Shown here: positions 9,681-20,895 of the stretch, piece after piece
How the letters are laid out: each line of letters opens with the position of its first letter
Position numbering within the stretch: position 1 is the first letter of the stretch
Origin: WHSW01 sp963828755
GTDB lineage: Bacteria; Actinomycetota; Thermoleophilia; Solirubrobacterales; 70-9
Direction of reading: 5' to 3'
Assembly (NCBI GenBank): GCA_963828755.1
Contig: CAWHFY010000021.1
Location: 1-64,000, forward strand
DNA: 64,000 nt
Program-made: the position numbers and the translations under genes
Notes under the pieces: generated by a model
The model's input: the letters and a program-made list of their open reading frames with translations, nothing else
Told to the model about the DNA's origin: nothing
The model's database searches: none

Positions 9681-11686
9681 TCAATTCGCCACCACCAAGA
9701 AGTAGATCCCCAGCGCCGCGAACCCGCCGACCAGCAGCAGCGCGTAGGCGCGCACGAAGCCCGACTGGGCGCCGCGGACGACCGCGCCGGCACCCTTGAC
9801 CGCGCCCGAGGCGCCGTTGACGATCCCCTGGACCACGAAGCGCTCGAAGACCGCGTTGCAGAACCGGCCGAACGCGATCACCGGGCGGTAGATGAGGAAG
9901 TCGATCGCCTCGTCGAAGTACCACTTGTTGAAGAGGAAGCCGTGCAGGCGCGGGTGGCGCTCGGCAAACCGGGCCGTGACCCCGGGCGGCGGATGTAGGC
10001 GAAGTAGGCGGCCGCGATCCCGGTGATCGAGATCAGGCCGCCGACGGCGAGGCCGATCCACGAGTCCTCGGCCGAGGGCACGATCGAGTACAGAGACGAG
10101 CTGTAGAAGGTGCCGTCGAGGAACTTGGTCACCAGGTCATCGACTCCCGGGATCTGGATCAGCCCGCCGAACAGGGCGCCGACGCCGAGGATCGCCATCG
10201 CCACCCTCATCGGCCACTCGCGCTCGGCGATGTGGTGTTGCTCGCCGGGGAAGCCGACGTCGGTGTCCTCGGGCTCGCCCGTGTGCGGGTTGGTCGGCGG
10301 CGCGTGGTGCATGTGGCCGTCCTCGAGCTCGGCTGCCTCCTCGCACGGCTTGCCGGCGACGACCCGGAAGCCGATCCGGAACGAGTAGAAGGCGGTCAGC
10401 AGCGCGCCTACGTAGCCGCCGATCGCGAAGATCCAGTACATCCCGCCGCGGTCGGCGGCGAAGCCGAGGATCTCGTCCTTGGAGAAGAACCCGGACGTGA
10501 ACGGGAAGGCGGCGAGCGCCAGGCAGCCGACCAGCAGCAGCGCCGACGTGAACGGCATCGCCTTGCGAAAGCCGCGCATGTCGTCGATGTTCTGGTTGTT
10601 GGCCATCGCCGAGATGATCGAGCCGGCCGCCATGAACAGCAGCGCCTTGAAGAAGGCGTGCGCCATGAGCATGAACATCCCGCCCGCGTACGCACCGATT
10701 GAGACGCCCATGATCATGTAGCCGATCTGGCTCATCGTCGAGTAGGCGATGATCCGCTTCAGGTCGGTGACCGCCAGCGCGATCGTCGCTGCGATCAGCA
10801 GGGTCGCGAGGCCGACGAAGGCGGCGATATCGGCGGCCGTCGGGGCGAGCTCGAAGAGCGGGAACATGCGGGCGATCAGGTAGACGCCGGCGGTGACCAT
10901 GGTCGCCGCGTGGATCAGCGCGGAGACCGGGGTCGGGCCCTCCATCGCGTCCGGGAGCCAGGTGTGGAACGGGACCTGGGCCGACTTCGCGAAGGCGCCG
11001 ACGCAGAGCAGCAGGCAGATCGCGATCACGACGCCCTGGTTGGTGGAGAAGGTCTCGCGGGCGGCGTCGAAGCTGGTCAGGTAGTCGAAGGTGCCGAGCT
11101 CGCGGAAGATGAAGAAGGCGGCGAGGACGAGGCCGATGTCGCCGACGACGTTGATCACGAACGCCTTCATCCCGGCCGTGGTCGCGGTCTCGCGCCGGTA
11201 CCAGAAGCTGATCAGCGCGTAGGAGGCGAAGCCGACGAACGCCCAGCCCACGATCAGGAGGACGTAGTTGCCGGCCAGGACCAGCAGCAGCATCGAGAAG
11301 ACGAAGAAGTTGAGGTAGGAGAAGAAGCGCGCGTAGCCGCGGTCCGACGCCATGTAGGCGAGCGAGTAGAGGTGGATCAGGGTCGAGACCCCCGTGACCA
11401 CCAGGCACATGAAGACCGAGAGCGGGTCGACGAGGACGCTGAGCTGGATGTCGAGCCCGGCGGCGTCCGCGTAGCCATAGAGCGAGTCGACGAGCTGGCG
11501 GTCGTCGACCGGGTGATCGAGCAGCGCGATCAGGGCGCCGATCGAGCAGGCGAAGGCGAGCGCGATCGAGGCGGTGCCGACCCAGGCCGCCGCCTTGCCC
11601 GGGAGGGCTGCGCGTCCGAAGGCGATCACCAGGCTCCCCGCGAGCGGGAAGGCGAGCACGAGCCAGGCCCAGGAGGTCGCCGACAT
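9681..11686 (-). CDS. nuoL: NADH-quinone oxidoreductase subunit L, one frame break
   Basis: This is the largest antiporter-like subunit. It includes DPLSVFMCLVVTGVSTLIHL, NFFVFSMLLLVLAGNY, KSAQVPFHTWLPDAMEGPTP and LKRIIAYSTMSQIGYM. The frame breaks near 9985, inside a C/G run, where one base appears lost. The continuing frame supplies the C-terminal segment with HGFLFNKWYFDEAIDFLIYR and a last membrane helix, which is the end of the long lateral arm typical of NuoL. A His-rich loop (HMHHAPPTNPH) precedes that arm. The start overlaps the nuoK stop. Confidence 0.93.
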
Positions 11687-11985
11687 CAGCCCCGCAGCTC
11701 CCGGATCTCATCGACGTCGAGAGCCATCTTGCGGCGGAACATGGCGACGATCAGCCCGAGCCCGACGACCACCTCGCAGGCGGCGACGACCATGACCACG
11801 AGCGCGAACACCTGGCCCTCCTCGTTGCCGTTCGAGCGCGAGAAGGCGACGAGGGCGAGGTTGCCGGCGTTCAGCATCAGCTCGAGGCAGAGCAGGATGA
11901 CCAGCGGGCTGCGGCGCACGAGCACTCCGCACGCGCCGGTCGCGAACAGCAGCGCGGAGAGGACGAGGTACCAGGAGGTGTCCAT
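11686..11985 (-). CDS. nuoK: NADH-quinone oxidoreductase subunit K
   Basis: This is a 99-residue, three-helix membrane subunit that reads MDTSWYLVLSALLFATGACG at its start. The two buried acidic positions of the family are present (LCLELMLNAGNL and AACEVVVGLGLIV). Both ends overlap neighbours: TAATG with nuoJ and TGATG with nuoL. Confidence 0.95.
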   Translation of the reverse strand: MDTSWYLVLSALLFATGACGVLVRRSPLVILLCLELMLNAGNLALVAFSRSNGNEEGQVFALVVMVVAACEVVVGLGLIVAMFRRKMALDVDEIRELRG

Positions 11986-12579
11986 TACGCACCCGAACCA
12001 ATTCCCGACATCTCCTCCGCTTCGCGTCCGGGGATGTCGGGGTTGACAGCAGGATGGGCGTCGGGGCCCTCGTGGCTCCTTTTGCGGCCGGCGAGGACGA
12101 TCGCGCCCACCGCGGCGATCAGCAGCAGCATCGAGGCGGCCTCGAAGGCCACCAGGAAGCGCTCGAGCAGCAGCTTGCCGATCGACGCCGGCGAGCCGAA
12201 GCCCGCCTCGATCGTCGGGCCCTCGGAGTCGATCGAGGCGAGCGAGGTCCCGATCACCGCGATCGAGACCTCGACGAACAGGGCGGCGGCGAGCAGCTGG
12301 GGCGATCACCCGCTGGCCGGGGATCGACTCGTAGAGCGCTTCCTCGGTGCTGCCGACGTAGGCGGCGACGAACAGGTAGAGGACCATCACCGCGCCCGCA
12401 TAGACCACGATCTGCGCCGCGGCGATGAACTCCGCGTGCAGGAGCAGGAACAGCCCGGCGAGCGAGACCAGGTGCACGATCAACGCGAGCACGCTGTAGA
12501 AGGGGTTGCGTAGGGCGATCACCGCGATCGCCCCGCCGAGGGCGCCGATCGCGCCGGCGAAGAAGCAGATTTCAACCAC
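11985..12579 (-). CDS. nuoJ: NADH-quinone oxidoreductase subunit J, one frame break
   Basis: This is a five-helix membrane subunit. The GTG start gives VEICFFAGAIGALGGAIAV. AQIVVYAGAVMVLYLFV is the helix-3 pi-bulge region of the family. One base appears inserted near 12300 (after the PGQRVIAP-coding segment), and the continuing frame carries the last two helices. The C-terminus has an unusual hydrophilic tail (SHEGPDAHPAVNPDIPGREA) encoded partly by a 36-bp element that recurs between nuoI and nuoJ. Confidence 0.9.
12009..12044 (-). repeat. nuo-associated 36-bp repeat, copy in the nuoJ 3' end
   Basis: In the coding sense this copy reads through CCCCGGACGCGAAGCGGAGG and is identical at 32 of 36 positions to the copy at 12588-12623. 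It encodes NPDIPGREAEEM at the end of NuoJ and ends shortly before the nuoK start. Confidence 0.75.
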
Positions 12580-12587
12580 TACCCGGC

Positions 12588-12623
12588 CACCTCCTCCGCT
12601 TCGCGTCCGGGGGTGCCGGGGTC
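12588..12623 (-). repeat. nuo-associated 36-bp repeat, copy before nuoJ
   Basis: This second copy of the 36-bp element lies in the 61-bp gap between nuoI and nuoJ. Its GGAGGAG end is placed to act as the nuoJ ribosome-binding site. The element is not part of any gene here. Confidence 0.75.
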
Positions 12624-12640
12624 AGCCGCAAGGATCACGC

Positions 12641-13186
12641 TCACTCGCCTTCGCGCCGGAGCGGCGTCCGCTCGATGGGCTCGGCGAGCAGCATTTCCTT
12701 GGTGAAGATCAGGTCGTTGCGGTTGTAGTCGGCCATCTCGTACTCGTGACCCATCGTGATCGCGTCGAACGGGCACGCGACCTCGCAGTAGCCGCAGAAG
12801 ATGCAGCGCGAGAGGTTGATCTCGTAGACGGCCGCGTAGCGCTCGCCGGCCGACACGCGGTCGGCGGGGTCGTTCTCGGCGGCGACGACGCGGATGCAGT
12901 CGGCCGGGCAGGCGGCTGCGCACAGCGAGCAGCCGACGCACTTCTCGAGCCCGGTGTCCTCGAACTTGTGCAGCTTGTGCCGACCGCGGAAACGCGGGTA
13001 GACCGGTGTCTTCTCCTCCGGGTACTGGATCGTCACCGGGCCCTCGATCAGCCGGGCCATGGTCGTCTTCAGGCCGCGCAGGGTCTCGCCGAAGGCGCGG
13101 TAGGCACCCTTCGCGCCTCCCGGCTCGGGCCCGCGCTGGACCGCGACGACGTCGTCGTCCTTCAGGTAGGGGAACTCGTCGCTCAT
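12641..13186 (-). CDS. nuoI: NADH-quinone oxidoreductase subunit I
   Basis: This 181-residue peripheral-arm subunit carries the two 4Fe-4S clusters N6a and N6b. Both ferredoxin motifs are intact: CVGCSLCAAACPADCI and CIFCGYCEVACPFDAI. The N-terminal extension SDEFPYLKDDDVVAVQRGPE is longer than in enterobacteria. It lies 37 bp after nuoH. Confidence 0.95.
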   Translation of the reverse strand: MSDEFPYLKDDDVVAVQRGPEPGGAKGAYRAFGETLRGLKTTMARLIEGPVTIQYPEEKTPVYPRFRGRHKLHKFEDTGLEKCVGCSLCAAACPADCIRVVAAENDPADRVSAGERYAAVYEINLSRCIFCGYCEVACPFDAITMGHEYEMADYNRNDLIFTKEMLLAEPIERTPLRREGE

Positions 13187-13223
13187 CTAAGCCGCCTCTG
13201 CAGCGGCGGGGTTCGGCGACGCC

Positions 13224-14222
13224 TCACAGCACGACCACCAGGACCGCGGTCACGAGGATGTTCAGGGTCGCGAGCGGGAGGAGGATCTTCCAACCGAGGC
13301 TCATCAGCTGGTCATAGCGCAGCCGCGGCAAGGTCGCGCGCACCCAGATGAAGACGAGGATCAGGGAGAGGATCTTGGCGATCATCCAGATCGGGTCGAG
13401 CCAGGCCGGGCCCGGGCCGTGGTAGCCGCCGAGGAAGAAGGCGACGGCGATCCCGGAGACGACGAACATCTCCAGGTACTCGGCGAGCAGGAAGGAGGCG
13501 AAGCGGGCGCCGCCGTACTCGGTCTGGAAGCCCTGGACCAGCTCGGCGTCGGCCTCGGGGAGGTCGAACGGGGCGCGGTTGGTCTCGGCGAAGCCGGCGA
13601 GCATGAAGATGATGAAGCCGAGGAACTGCGGGATCACGTACCAGACCGTGTCCTGCGCCTCGACGATCGAGACCAGCGAGAGCGAGCCGGCCATCATGAT
13701 CACCCCGAACAGCGAGAGCCCCATCGCGATCTCGTAGGAGATCAGCTGGGCGGCCGAGCGCATCGCGCCGAGGAAGCTGTACTTCGAGGCCGACGACCAG
13801 CCCGAGAGCAGCAGTCCGTAGAACGCGAACGAGCCGAAGGCGAAGAAGTAGAGGACGCCGATCGGGACGTCGATCCCGTAGAGGCCGACCCCGTCCTCGA
13901 CGTTGCCGAAGGGCAGGATCGCGATCGTCGTGATCCCGGAGATGATCACGAGGGCCGGCCCGAGCGCAAACAGGAACGGGACCGCGGCGGTCGGGCGGAA
14001 CGGCTGCTTGCCGAGCAGCTTGAGGATGTCGGCGAGCGGCTGCATCAGCCCCACCGGGCCGACCCGGTTGGGCCCGTAGCGGTTCTGAAAGCGGCCGATC
14101 AGCTTGCGCTCGACCACGGTCAGCACCGGGACGATCATGAACACCACCAGGAAGATCAGGATCGACTTGACGATCATGATCCAGGTCGCCTCGGCGAAGT
14201 TGACGTCGGCCAGCGGGATCAC
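13224..14222 (-). CDS. nuoH: NADH-quinone oxidoreductase subunit H
   Basis: This 332-residue membrane subunit helps form the quinone chamber at the junction of the two arms. It has VVERKLIGRFQNRYGPNRVG, LMQPLADILKLL, the AETNRAPFDLPEADAELVQG loop and FVWVRATLPRLRYDQLM, all signature segments. It overlaps nuoG by four bases. Confidence 0.95.
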   Translation of the reverse strand: MIPLADVNFAEATWIMIVKSILIFLVVFMIVPVLTVVERKLIGRFQNRYGPNRVGPVGLMQPLADILKLLGKQPFRPTAAVPFLFALGPALVIISGITTIAILPFGNVEDGVGLYGIDVPIGVLYFFAFGSFAFYGLLLSGWSSASKYSFLGAMRSAAQLISYEIAMGLSLFGVIMMAGSLSLVSIVEAQDTVWYVIPQFLGFIIFMLAGFAETNRAPFDLPEADAELVQGFQTEYGGARFASFLLAEYLEMFVVSGIAVAFFLGGYHGPGPAWLDPIWMIAKILSLILVFIWVRATLPRLRYDQLMSLGWKILLPLATLNILVTAVLVVVL

Positions 14223-16743
14223 TCGGCCAGCTCCTCGGCCGGCAGCTTCTCGATCTCGACCAGCTCGGCGCCGTTGAGCGCGTTCGCGTTGTCGGTGGCC
14301 GTGCCCTCGATCAGGAAGGCGGCGCCGGGCCGCATCCGCTCGCGCAGCACGACCCGCGCCCGCACCGAGTGCCCGTTGGACCGCACCGCGACCGAATCGC
14401 CATCGAAGATCCCGAGGCGCTCGGCGTCGGCGGGCGCGACCTCGACCCGCTGCTCCGGCGCGAGGAACTGCAGCGCCTCGTTTCGCTCGGTCACCTCACC
14501 GGCCCAAAGATCGCGATAGGTCCCGAGCCGCAGCGCCGACGAGTCGGCGGGCCCGGGTGAGGGGTCCGCGGACGTCGCCCGCGAGGGGGCGGCGGAGCTG
14601 GGGTCGGAGGTTGGTGGCGCGGTCTCCGGAGTGTCCGCTGACCCCTCACCCGAACCCGCCTCCCCGGGAGCGTCAGCCTGCGGCCGGTCCTGCCAGCGAA
14701 CCCCCGTGCCGCCGATCTCCTCGGGCGTGAGGCCGGCGTAGAAGGGGACTTCGGCGGCGAGGGCGTCGAGCGCCTCGGAGGCGGCGTCGATCTCCGTCTC
14801 GTCGCCGAGGGCCGCCGCCAGCTCGACGAGGACCTGCCAGATCGGGCGCACGAGGTTCGGGCGCGGGACCGCGGGGCGCAGGCGCTGGAGGCGGCCGTCG
14901 GGGTGCGTGACGGTGCCCTCCTTCTCGGCGTAGGCCTCGGCGCAGAAGACGATGTCCGCGGCCTTGGTCGAGGTGTCCTCGAAGTTCGAGATCGCGAGCA
15001 CGGTGCGCGCGCGGCGCAGCGCCTCGGCCCAGCCGGGACCGTCGGGGAGGTCGCGGACCGGGTCCGCGTGGACGAGGATGAGGCCGTCGAGCTCGCCGTC
15101 GAGGAGGCCCTGCTTGATCTGCTCGAGCCCGCGGCCGTCGTCGGTGCGGGCGAAGCCGGGGCCGAAGCCGGGCAGCGCGCCGGCCTCGCGGGCGCCGCGG
15201 GCGTTCGAGCCCTCCGGGACCGACAGCACGCCGCCGCCCTGGGCGCCGCAGTCGAGCGCCTCGGCGATCTCGACGAGCGAGTCGAGGGCCGCGCGCCCGG
15301 CGCGCCCGCGGCCGATGTCCTCGCCCCAGATCACCAGCGTCTTGCCCGGGCGCAGCTCGCCGGCGATGCGTTCTGCATCGCCAACACTCGCCGCCACGTC
15401 CTCGGCTTCGCCTGCGGGCCTGTCGGGCGTGGGCCCCTCGCCGAGTTGCGCCGCCAGCTCGTTGAGGAACGAGGCCGCCTCGCCGGGCAGGTAGCGGGCG
15501 GTTTCCTCGGCGCCGCCGTCGAGCGCGGTCGGGCGGTCGGACGCGATCACCAGCCGGGTGCCCGAATGGCGAACCGCCTTGCGCAGCCGCAGGTCGAGGA
15601 TCGGCATCGAGTTGAGGGGGTCGGCGCCGATCAGCAGGATCGACTCGGCGTCGTCGATCGCGGCGATCGGGGCGCTCAGTCCCGGGGCCGAGAGCGCCGC
15701 AAGCGCGGCGCCGGGAAGCTCGTCCATCGAGGTCACGTGCGGCGAGCCGAGCGCGCCGCGGACGATCCGCTGGGTCAGGTAGGCCTCCTCGTTCGAGGCC
15801 TGGCCGCCGACGATCGCCGCGACCTTGCCGCGGCCCGAGCCGAGCTTGTCCGCCGCGGCCGCCAGCGCCTGGTCCCAGTCGGCGCGGTTGCCGCTCAGGC
15901 GCGGCTCGGTGATCCGGTCCTCGGACGAGATCATCTGGAAGCCGAAGCGGCCCTTGTCGCAGAGCCAGCCGTTGTCGACCTCGTGGTTGTCGCGGGCGAG
16001 GACGCGCTGGATGCGCTCGTCGCGGACCGTGAACTTGACGTTGCACTGGCTCGGGCACAGGGTGCAGATCGAGCCCGAGTCCTCGATGTCCCACGGCCGA
16101 GCGCGGAAGCGGTAGGCCTCGGAGGTCAGCGCCCCCACCGGGCAGAGCTCGATGATGTTGCCGTGAAACGGCGCGATGTAGGGGCGGTCGTCGAACGTGC
16201 CGACGTAGCTCGAGGCGCCGCGCTCCAGTAGCTGGAGCTGCTCGTCCTCGGCGACCTCCTGGCTGAAGCGAACGCAGCGGTAGCAGAGGATGCAGCGCTC
16301 GCGGTCGATCCGGACCAGCGGCGACAGCGGGATCGGCTTGCGGAAGTGGCGCTTCGGCTCGGTGACCCGGCTGCGCCCGGGGCCCCAGCCCATCGCGATG
16401 TCCTGCAGCGGGCACTCGCCGCCCTTGTCGCAGACCGGGCAGTCGAGCGGGTGGTTGACCAGCAGGAACTCGACGACCGCGTTCTGTGCCTCGATCACGC
16501 GGTCGGTCCGCGTGTAGACGACCATCCCGTCGCGGACCGGGGTCGAGCAGGCCGTCTGCAGCTTCGGGATCCCCTCGATCTCGACCAGGCACATGCGACA
16601 GGCGCCGACCGGCCCGCCGAGCTTCGGCTCGTAACAGAAGACCGGGATCTCGACGTCGCCGCCCTTCGCCGCGTCGACGAGCATCTCGCCCTCGGTCGCC
16701 TTGACCTCGAGCCCGTCGACGACCAGCGTGATCTCGGTGCCGC

Positions 16744-16747
<4 letters not shown>
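14219..16747 (-). CDS. nuoG: NADH-quinone oxidoreductase subunit G
   Basis: This 842-residue iron-sulfur subunit has an N-terminal 2Fe-2S ferredoxin domain (CRMCLVEIEG, QTACSTPV), the HPLDCPVCDKGGECPLQD block with the His-ligated N5 cluster, CILCYRCVRFSQEV, and CTLCPSQCN as an extra cluster site. A degenerate molybdopterin-oxidoreductase body follows. Two parts are odd. One is a Ser/Pro/Glu/Asp-rich linker near residues 690-730, before the last MopB-like domain. The other is an in-frame segment TPDRPAGEAEDV, coded by DNA resembling the 36-bp nuo repeat. It starts with GTG and overlaps or closely follows nuoF depending on the nuoF frame. Confidence 0.94.
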
Positions 16748-18125
<1,378 letters not shown>

Positions 18126-18126
<1 letters not shown>

Positions 18127-18869
18127 CAGGCGGGCTCCGCCGGGGGTTCGTCGTTCGTCGTTCGTTGTTCGGCCGCGACCCGCGGGTCCATCGGCGGCTC
18201 CGGGCCGCCGGCGGCGCCGCGCTTGGCGAGCGCCTTGTCGGCGAGCGGCTCGTCGCCGACGCGCAGCGCCTCGATCGCCGCGAGCGCGTCCTCACCGGAC
18301 AGCGGACCGTAGTAGCGCTCGTCGATCGAGACCATCGGCGCGATGTCACAGGCGCCGAGGCACTCGAAGCCCTTGACGAAGAACTCGCCGTCGGGCGAGG
18401 TCGCGCCGTGGTGGTCGGCATCGTGGTGGTCAGCGCCGGTCGCCTCGCAAAACGCCTCGAGCAGCCCGTCGGCGCCGCGCATCCAGCAGGAGATGTTGTG
18501 GCAGACGAGGACCCGGTGCTTGCCGACCGGGGCGGTCGCGAACAGGTCGTAGAAGCTGGCGACCGACTGCAGGTAGGCCGGGGTGACTCCCATCACCGCC
18601 GCCGCCTCGCGGATCCCCTCGGGCGAGCACCAGCCGTAGTAGCGCTGCACCGCCCACAGCGCTGGAATCGAGGCCGAGCGGAGCTGCGGGTAGCGCGACA
18701 TCGCGGTCTCGATCTGCTCGCGCAGCTCGTCGGGGATGTCGACCTCGTGCAGCTCGGGCACGCCCTCGGCGTCGGACGGCCGCATCGAGGCGATCAGCCG
18801 CCGCCGCTCCCCCGCGGTCAGGTCGTCGGTGGGCTCCAACAGGTGCCGCGGCTGGTGCTCGGCGCTCAT
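18126..18869 (-). CDS. nuoE: NADH-quinone oxidoreductase subunit E
   Basis: This is a thioredoxin-fold 2Fe-2S subunit (cluster N1a). The Cys pairs are in CHNISCW and CLGACDIAP. The open frame extends to 18938, but the ATG at 18869 (SAEHQPRHLLEP) is preferred, because the upstream stretch encodes a hairpin with no homology. The C-terminus carries about 40 extra Ala/Pro/Glu-rich residues. In contrast to the other junctions, it is separated from nuoD by 109 bp. Confidence 0.93.
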
Positions 18870-18910
18870 GAGGTTCCCCACCGCGCACGCCCGGACGCGG
18901 AAGCAGCATG

Positions 18911-18935
18911 AAAAGTCCGCGGCGTAGCCGCGGAC
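18911..18935 (-). terminator. Terminator-like hairpin between nuoD and nuoE
   Basis: On the minus strand the sequence reads GTCCGCGGC-TAC-GCCGCGGAC followed by TTTT. This is a perfect 9-bp GC stem with a short U-run, inside the complex I operon. It could give partial termination or a processing site between the nuoABCD and nuoEF... segments. Confidence 0.6.
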
Positions 18936-18978
18936 CATTGATTCGAGCGAGAGCGGAGGACGTGGCGCGAGTTATTCC

Positions 18979-20223
18979 TCATCGGTCGATGCCTCCCAGG
19001 ATCGGGTCGAGCATCGCCAGGTTCTGGATCAGGTCGGCGACGTAGCCACCGACGCACATGTCGCGCAGCGACTGCAGGTTCACGAACGAGGGATCGCGGA
19101 AGTGGACCCGGGCCGGCTTCGCCGAGCCGTCGGCGAGCACGTAGCAACCGAGCTCGCCGCGCGGCGACTCGATCGGGTAGTAGACCTCGCCCGGCGGGAC
19201 CCGGAAGCCCTCGGTGACGAGCTTGAAGTGGTGGATCAGCGCCTCCATCGAGGTCGAGAGCTCGTCGCGCGGCGGCAGGACGATCTTGCGGTCGTCGGCG
19301 ATCCACGGTCCCTCCGGGAGCCCGTCGAGGCACTGCTCGATCATCCGGATCGACTCGCGCATCTCGGCCATCCGGACGCGGAAGCGGTCGTAGCCGTCGC
19401 CGACCGTGCCGACCGGGATCTTGAAGTCGAGGTCGCCGTAGGCGAGATACGGGTCGGCCTTGCGCAGGTCCCAGGGCTCGCCCGTCGCTCGCAGCAGCGG
19501 GCCGGTGACCCCGAGCTCGAGCATGCGCTCGCGCGAGACGATCCCGACCCCCCGGGTCCGCTGCAGGAAGATCTCGTTGCGGTCGAGCAGCGCCTCGTAC
19601 TGGTCGACCCGGCCCGGGAACTCCTTGCAGAAGGCGCGCACCTTCTCCTCGAAGCCGACGGGGATGTCCTCGAAGACGCCGCCGACCTGGAAGTAGCGGG
19701 TGTGCATCCGCTGGCCCGCCGCCATCTCGAACAGGTCGATGATCGCGTCGCGCTGGCGGAACGAGTACCAGAGCATCGAGACCGCGCCGAGGTCGAGGGC
19801 GGAGGTGCCGAGCCAGATCAGGTGCGAGTGGATCCGGTTGAGCTCGAGGAAGAGGGTGCGCAGGTACTTGGCGCGCGGCGGGATCTCGAGCTCGAGCATC
19901 TTCTCGACCGCGCCGCAGAACGCCTCCATGTTGAAGAAGTAGGAGACGTAGTCCATCCGCTCGACGAACGGGATCACCTTCCAGTAGCTCTTGTCCTCGC
20001 AGGACTTCTCGATCCCGGTGTGCACGTACCCGATCACCGGCTTCATGTCGATGACGTTCTCGCCCTGGAGGCTGACCAGCAGCCGCAGCACCCCGTGCGT
20101 CGCCGGGTGGTGCGGGCCCATGTTCACGGTGAGCAGCTCGTGCTCGGGCTCGAGCACATCGCCGGCCTCGGTGCGCTCGATCACCGACTGGCCGATCACG
20201 GTCGCGGTCGTCGCCGCGATCAC
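18979..20223 (-). CDS. nuoD: NADH-quinone oxidoreductase subunit D
   Basis: This 414-residue subunit is related to [NiFe]-hydrogenase large subunits and forms the quinone pocket. NMGPHHPATHGVLRL near the N-terminus holds the quinone-site His, and YIESPRGELGCY-type sequence (YYPIESPRGELGCYVLADGS) is present near the C-terminus. The four hydrogenase Cys ligands are absent, as expected. The start is GTG at 20223, and a short frame-broken extension is possible upstream. Confidence 0.95.
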   Translation of the reverse strand: MIAATTATVIGQSVIERTEAGDVLEPEHELLTVNMGPHHPATHGVLRLLVSLQGENVIDMKPVIGYVHTGIEKSCEDKSYWKVIPFVERMDYVSYFFNMEAFCGAVEKMLELEIPPRAKYLRTLFLELNRIHSHLIWLGTSALDLGAVSMLWYSFRQRDAIIDLFEMAAGQRMHTRYFQVGGVFEDIPVGFEEKVRAFCKEFPGRVDQYEALLDRNEIFLQRTRGVGIVSRERMLELGVTGPLLRATGEPWDLRKADPYLAYGDLDFKIPVGTVGDGYDRFRVRMAEMRESIRMIEQCLDGLPEGPWIADDRKIVLPPRDELSTSMEALIHHFKLVTEGFRVPPGEVYYPIESPRGELGCYVLADGSAKPARVHFRDPSFVNLQSLRDMCVGGYVADLIQNLAMLDPILGGIDR

Positions 20224-20289
20224 GTCGCCGCCGTGGCGCGGGCGCCGTGCTCGTGCTCGGTCACGTCAGCGCCTCGACGGCGGGCTCGG

Positions 20290-20862
20290 TCACTGCGACC
20301 ACCCCGGCACCTGGTGCTCGTTGTGGGTGAAGATCACCGGCTCGCCGCCGACCGGGAAGTCGCGCCGCTGCGGCCAGCCGACGTACACCTCGGGCAGCAG
20401 CACGCGGCGCAGGTCGGGGTGGCCGCGGAAGAAGATCCCGAAGAAGTCGTAGACCTCGCGCTCCTGCAGCTCGGCGGTCGGGAACAGCGGCACGCAGCTC
20501 TCGATCGACGGCAAGAGCATCCCGTCGACCTCTTCGGTGTCACTCGACGATTGGCCGCTGCCGGCGCCCGGGTCGGCGAGCGCCGCGCGGACGCGGATGC
20601 GCTCGACCCGGTCGCGGTTGAGCAGCTCGTAGTGGACGCCGAAGCGCGGCTCGGCCGGGAGGTAGTCGACGCCGTGGACGCTGGCGAGGAAGCGGTACTC
20701 CTGACCGGGCGTGTCGCGCAGCCACTTGAGCACCGCGAGCACCTGCTCGGGATCCACGATCAGGCACGCCTGCCCGTGCTCGTGGTAGGTGCCGAGCACG
20801 CTGTCGGCATGCGCGTCGCGCAGCTCGCCCGCGATCAGCTCGAGCCCGGGGGCGTCCGGCAT
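20290..20862 (-). CDS. nuoC: NADH-quinone oxidoreductase subunit C
   Basis: This 190-residue peripheral subunit is stand-alone rather than fused to NuoD. It shows FLASVHGVDYLPAEPRFGVH, the ELQEREVYDFFGIFFRGHPD signature and RRVLLPEVYVGWPQRRDFPV. A Gly/Ser linker interrupts the middle. Confidence 0.94.
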   Translation of the reverse strand: MPDAPGLELIAGELRDAHADSVLGTYHEHGQACLIVDPEQVLAVLKWLRDTPGQEYRFLASVHGVDYLPAEPRFGVHYELLNRDRVERIRVRAALADPGAGSGQSSSDTEEVDGMLLPSIESCVPLFPTAELQEREVYDFFGIFFRGHPDLRRVLLPEVYVGWPQRRDFPVGGEPVIFTHNEHQVPGWSQ

Positions 20863-20895
20863 TCAGCGGTACCTCCGACGATGCTGCAGTCACCG

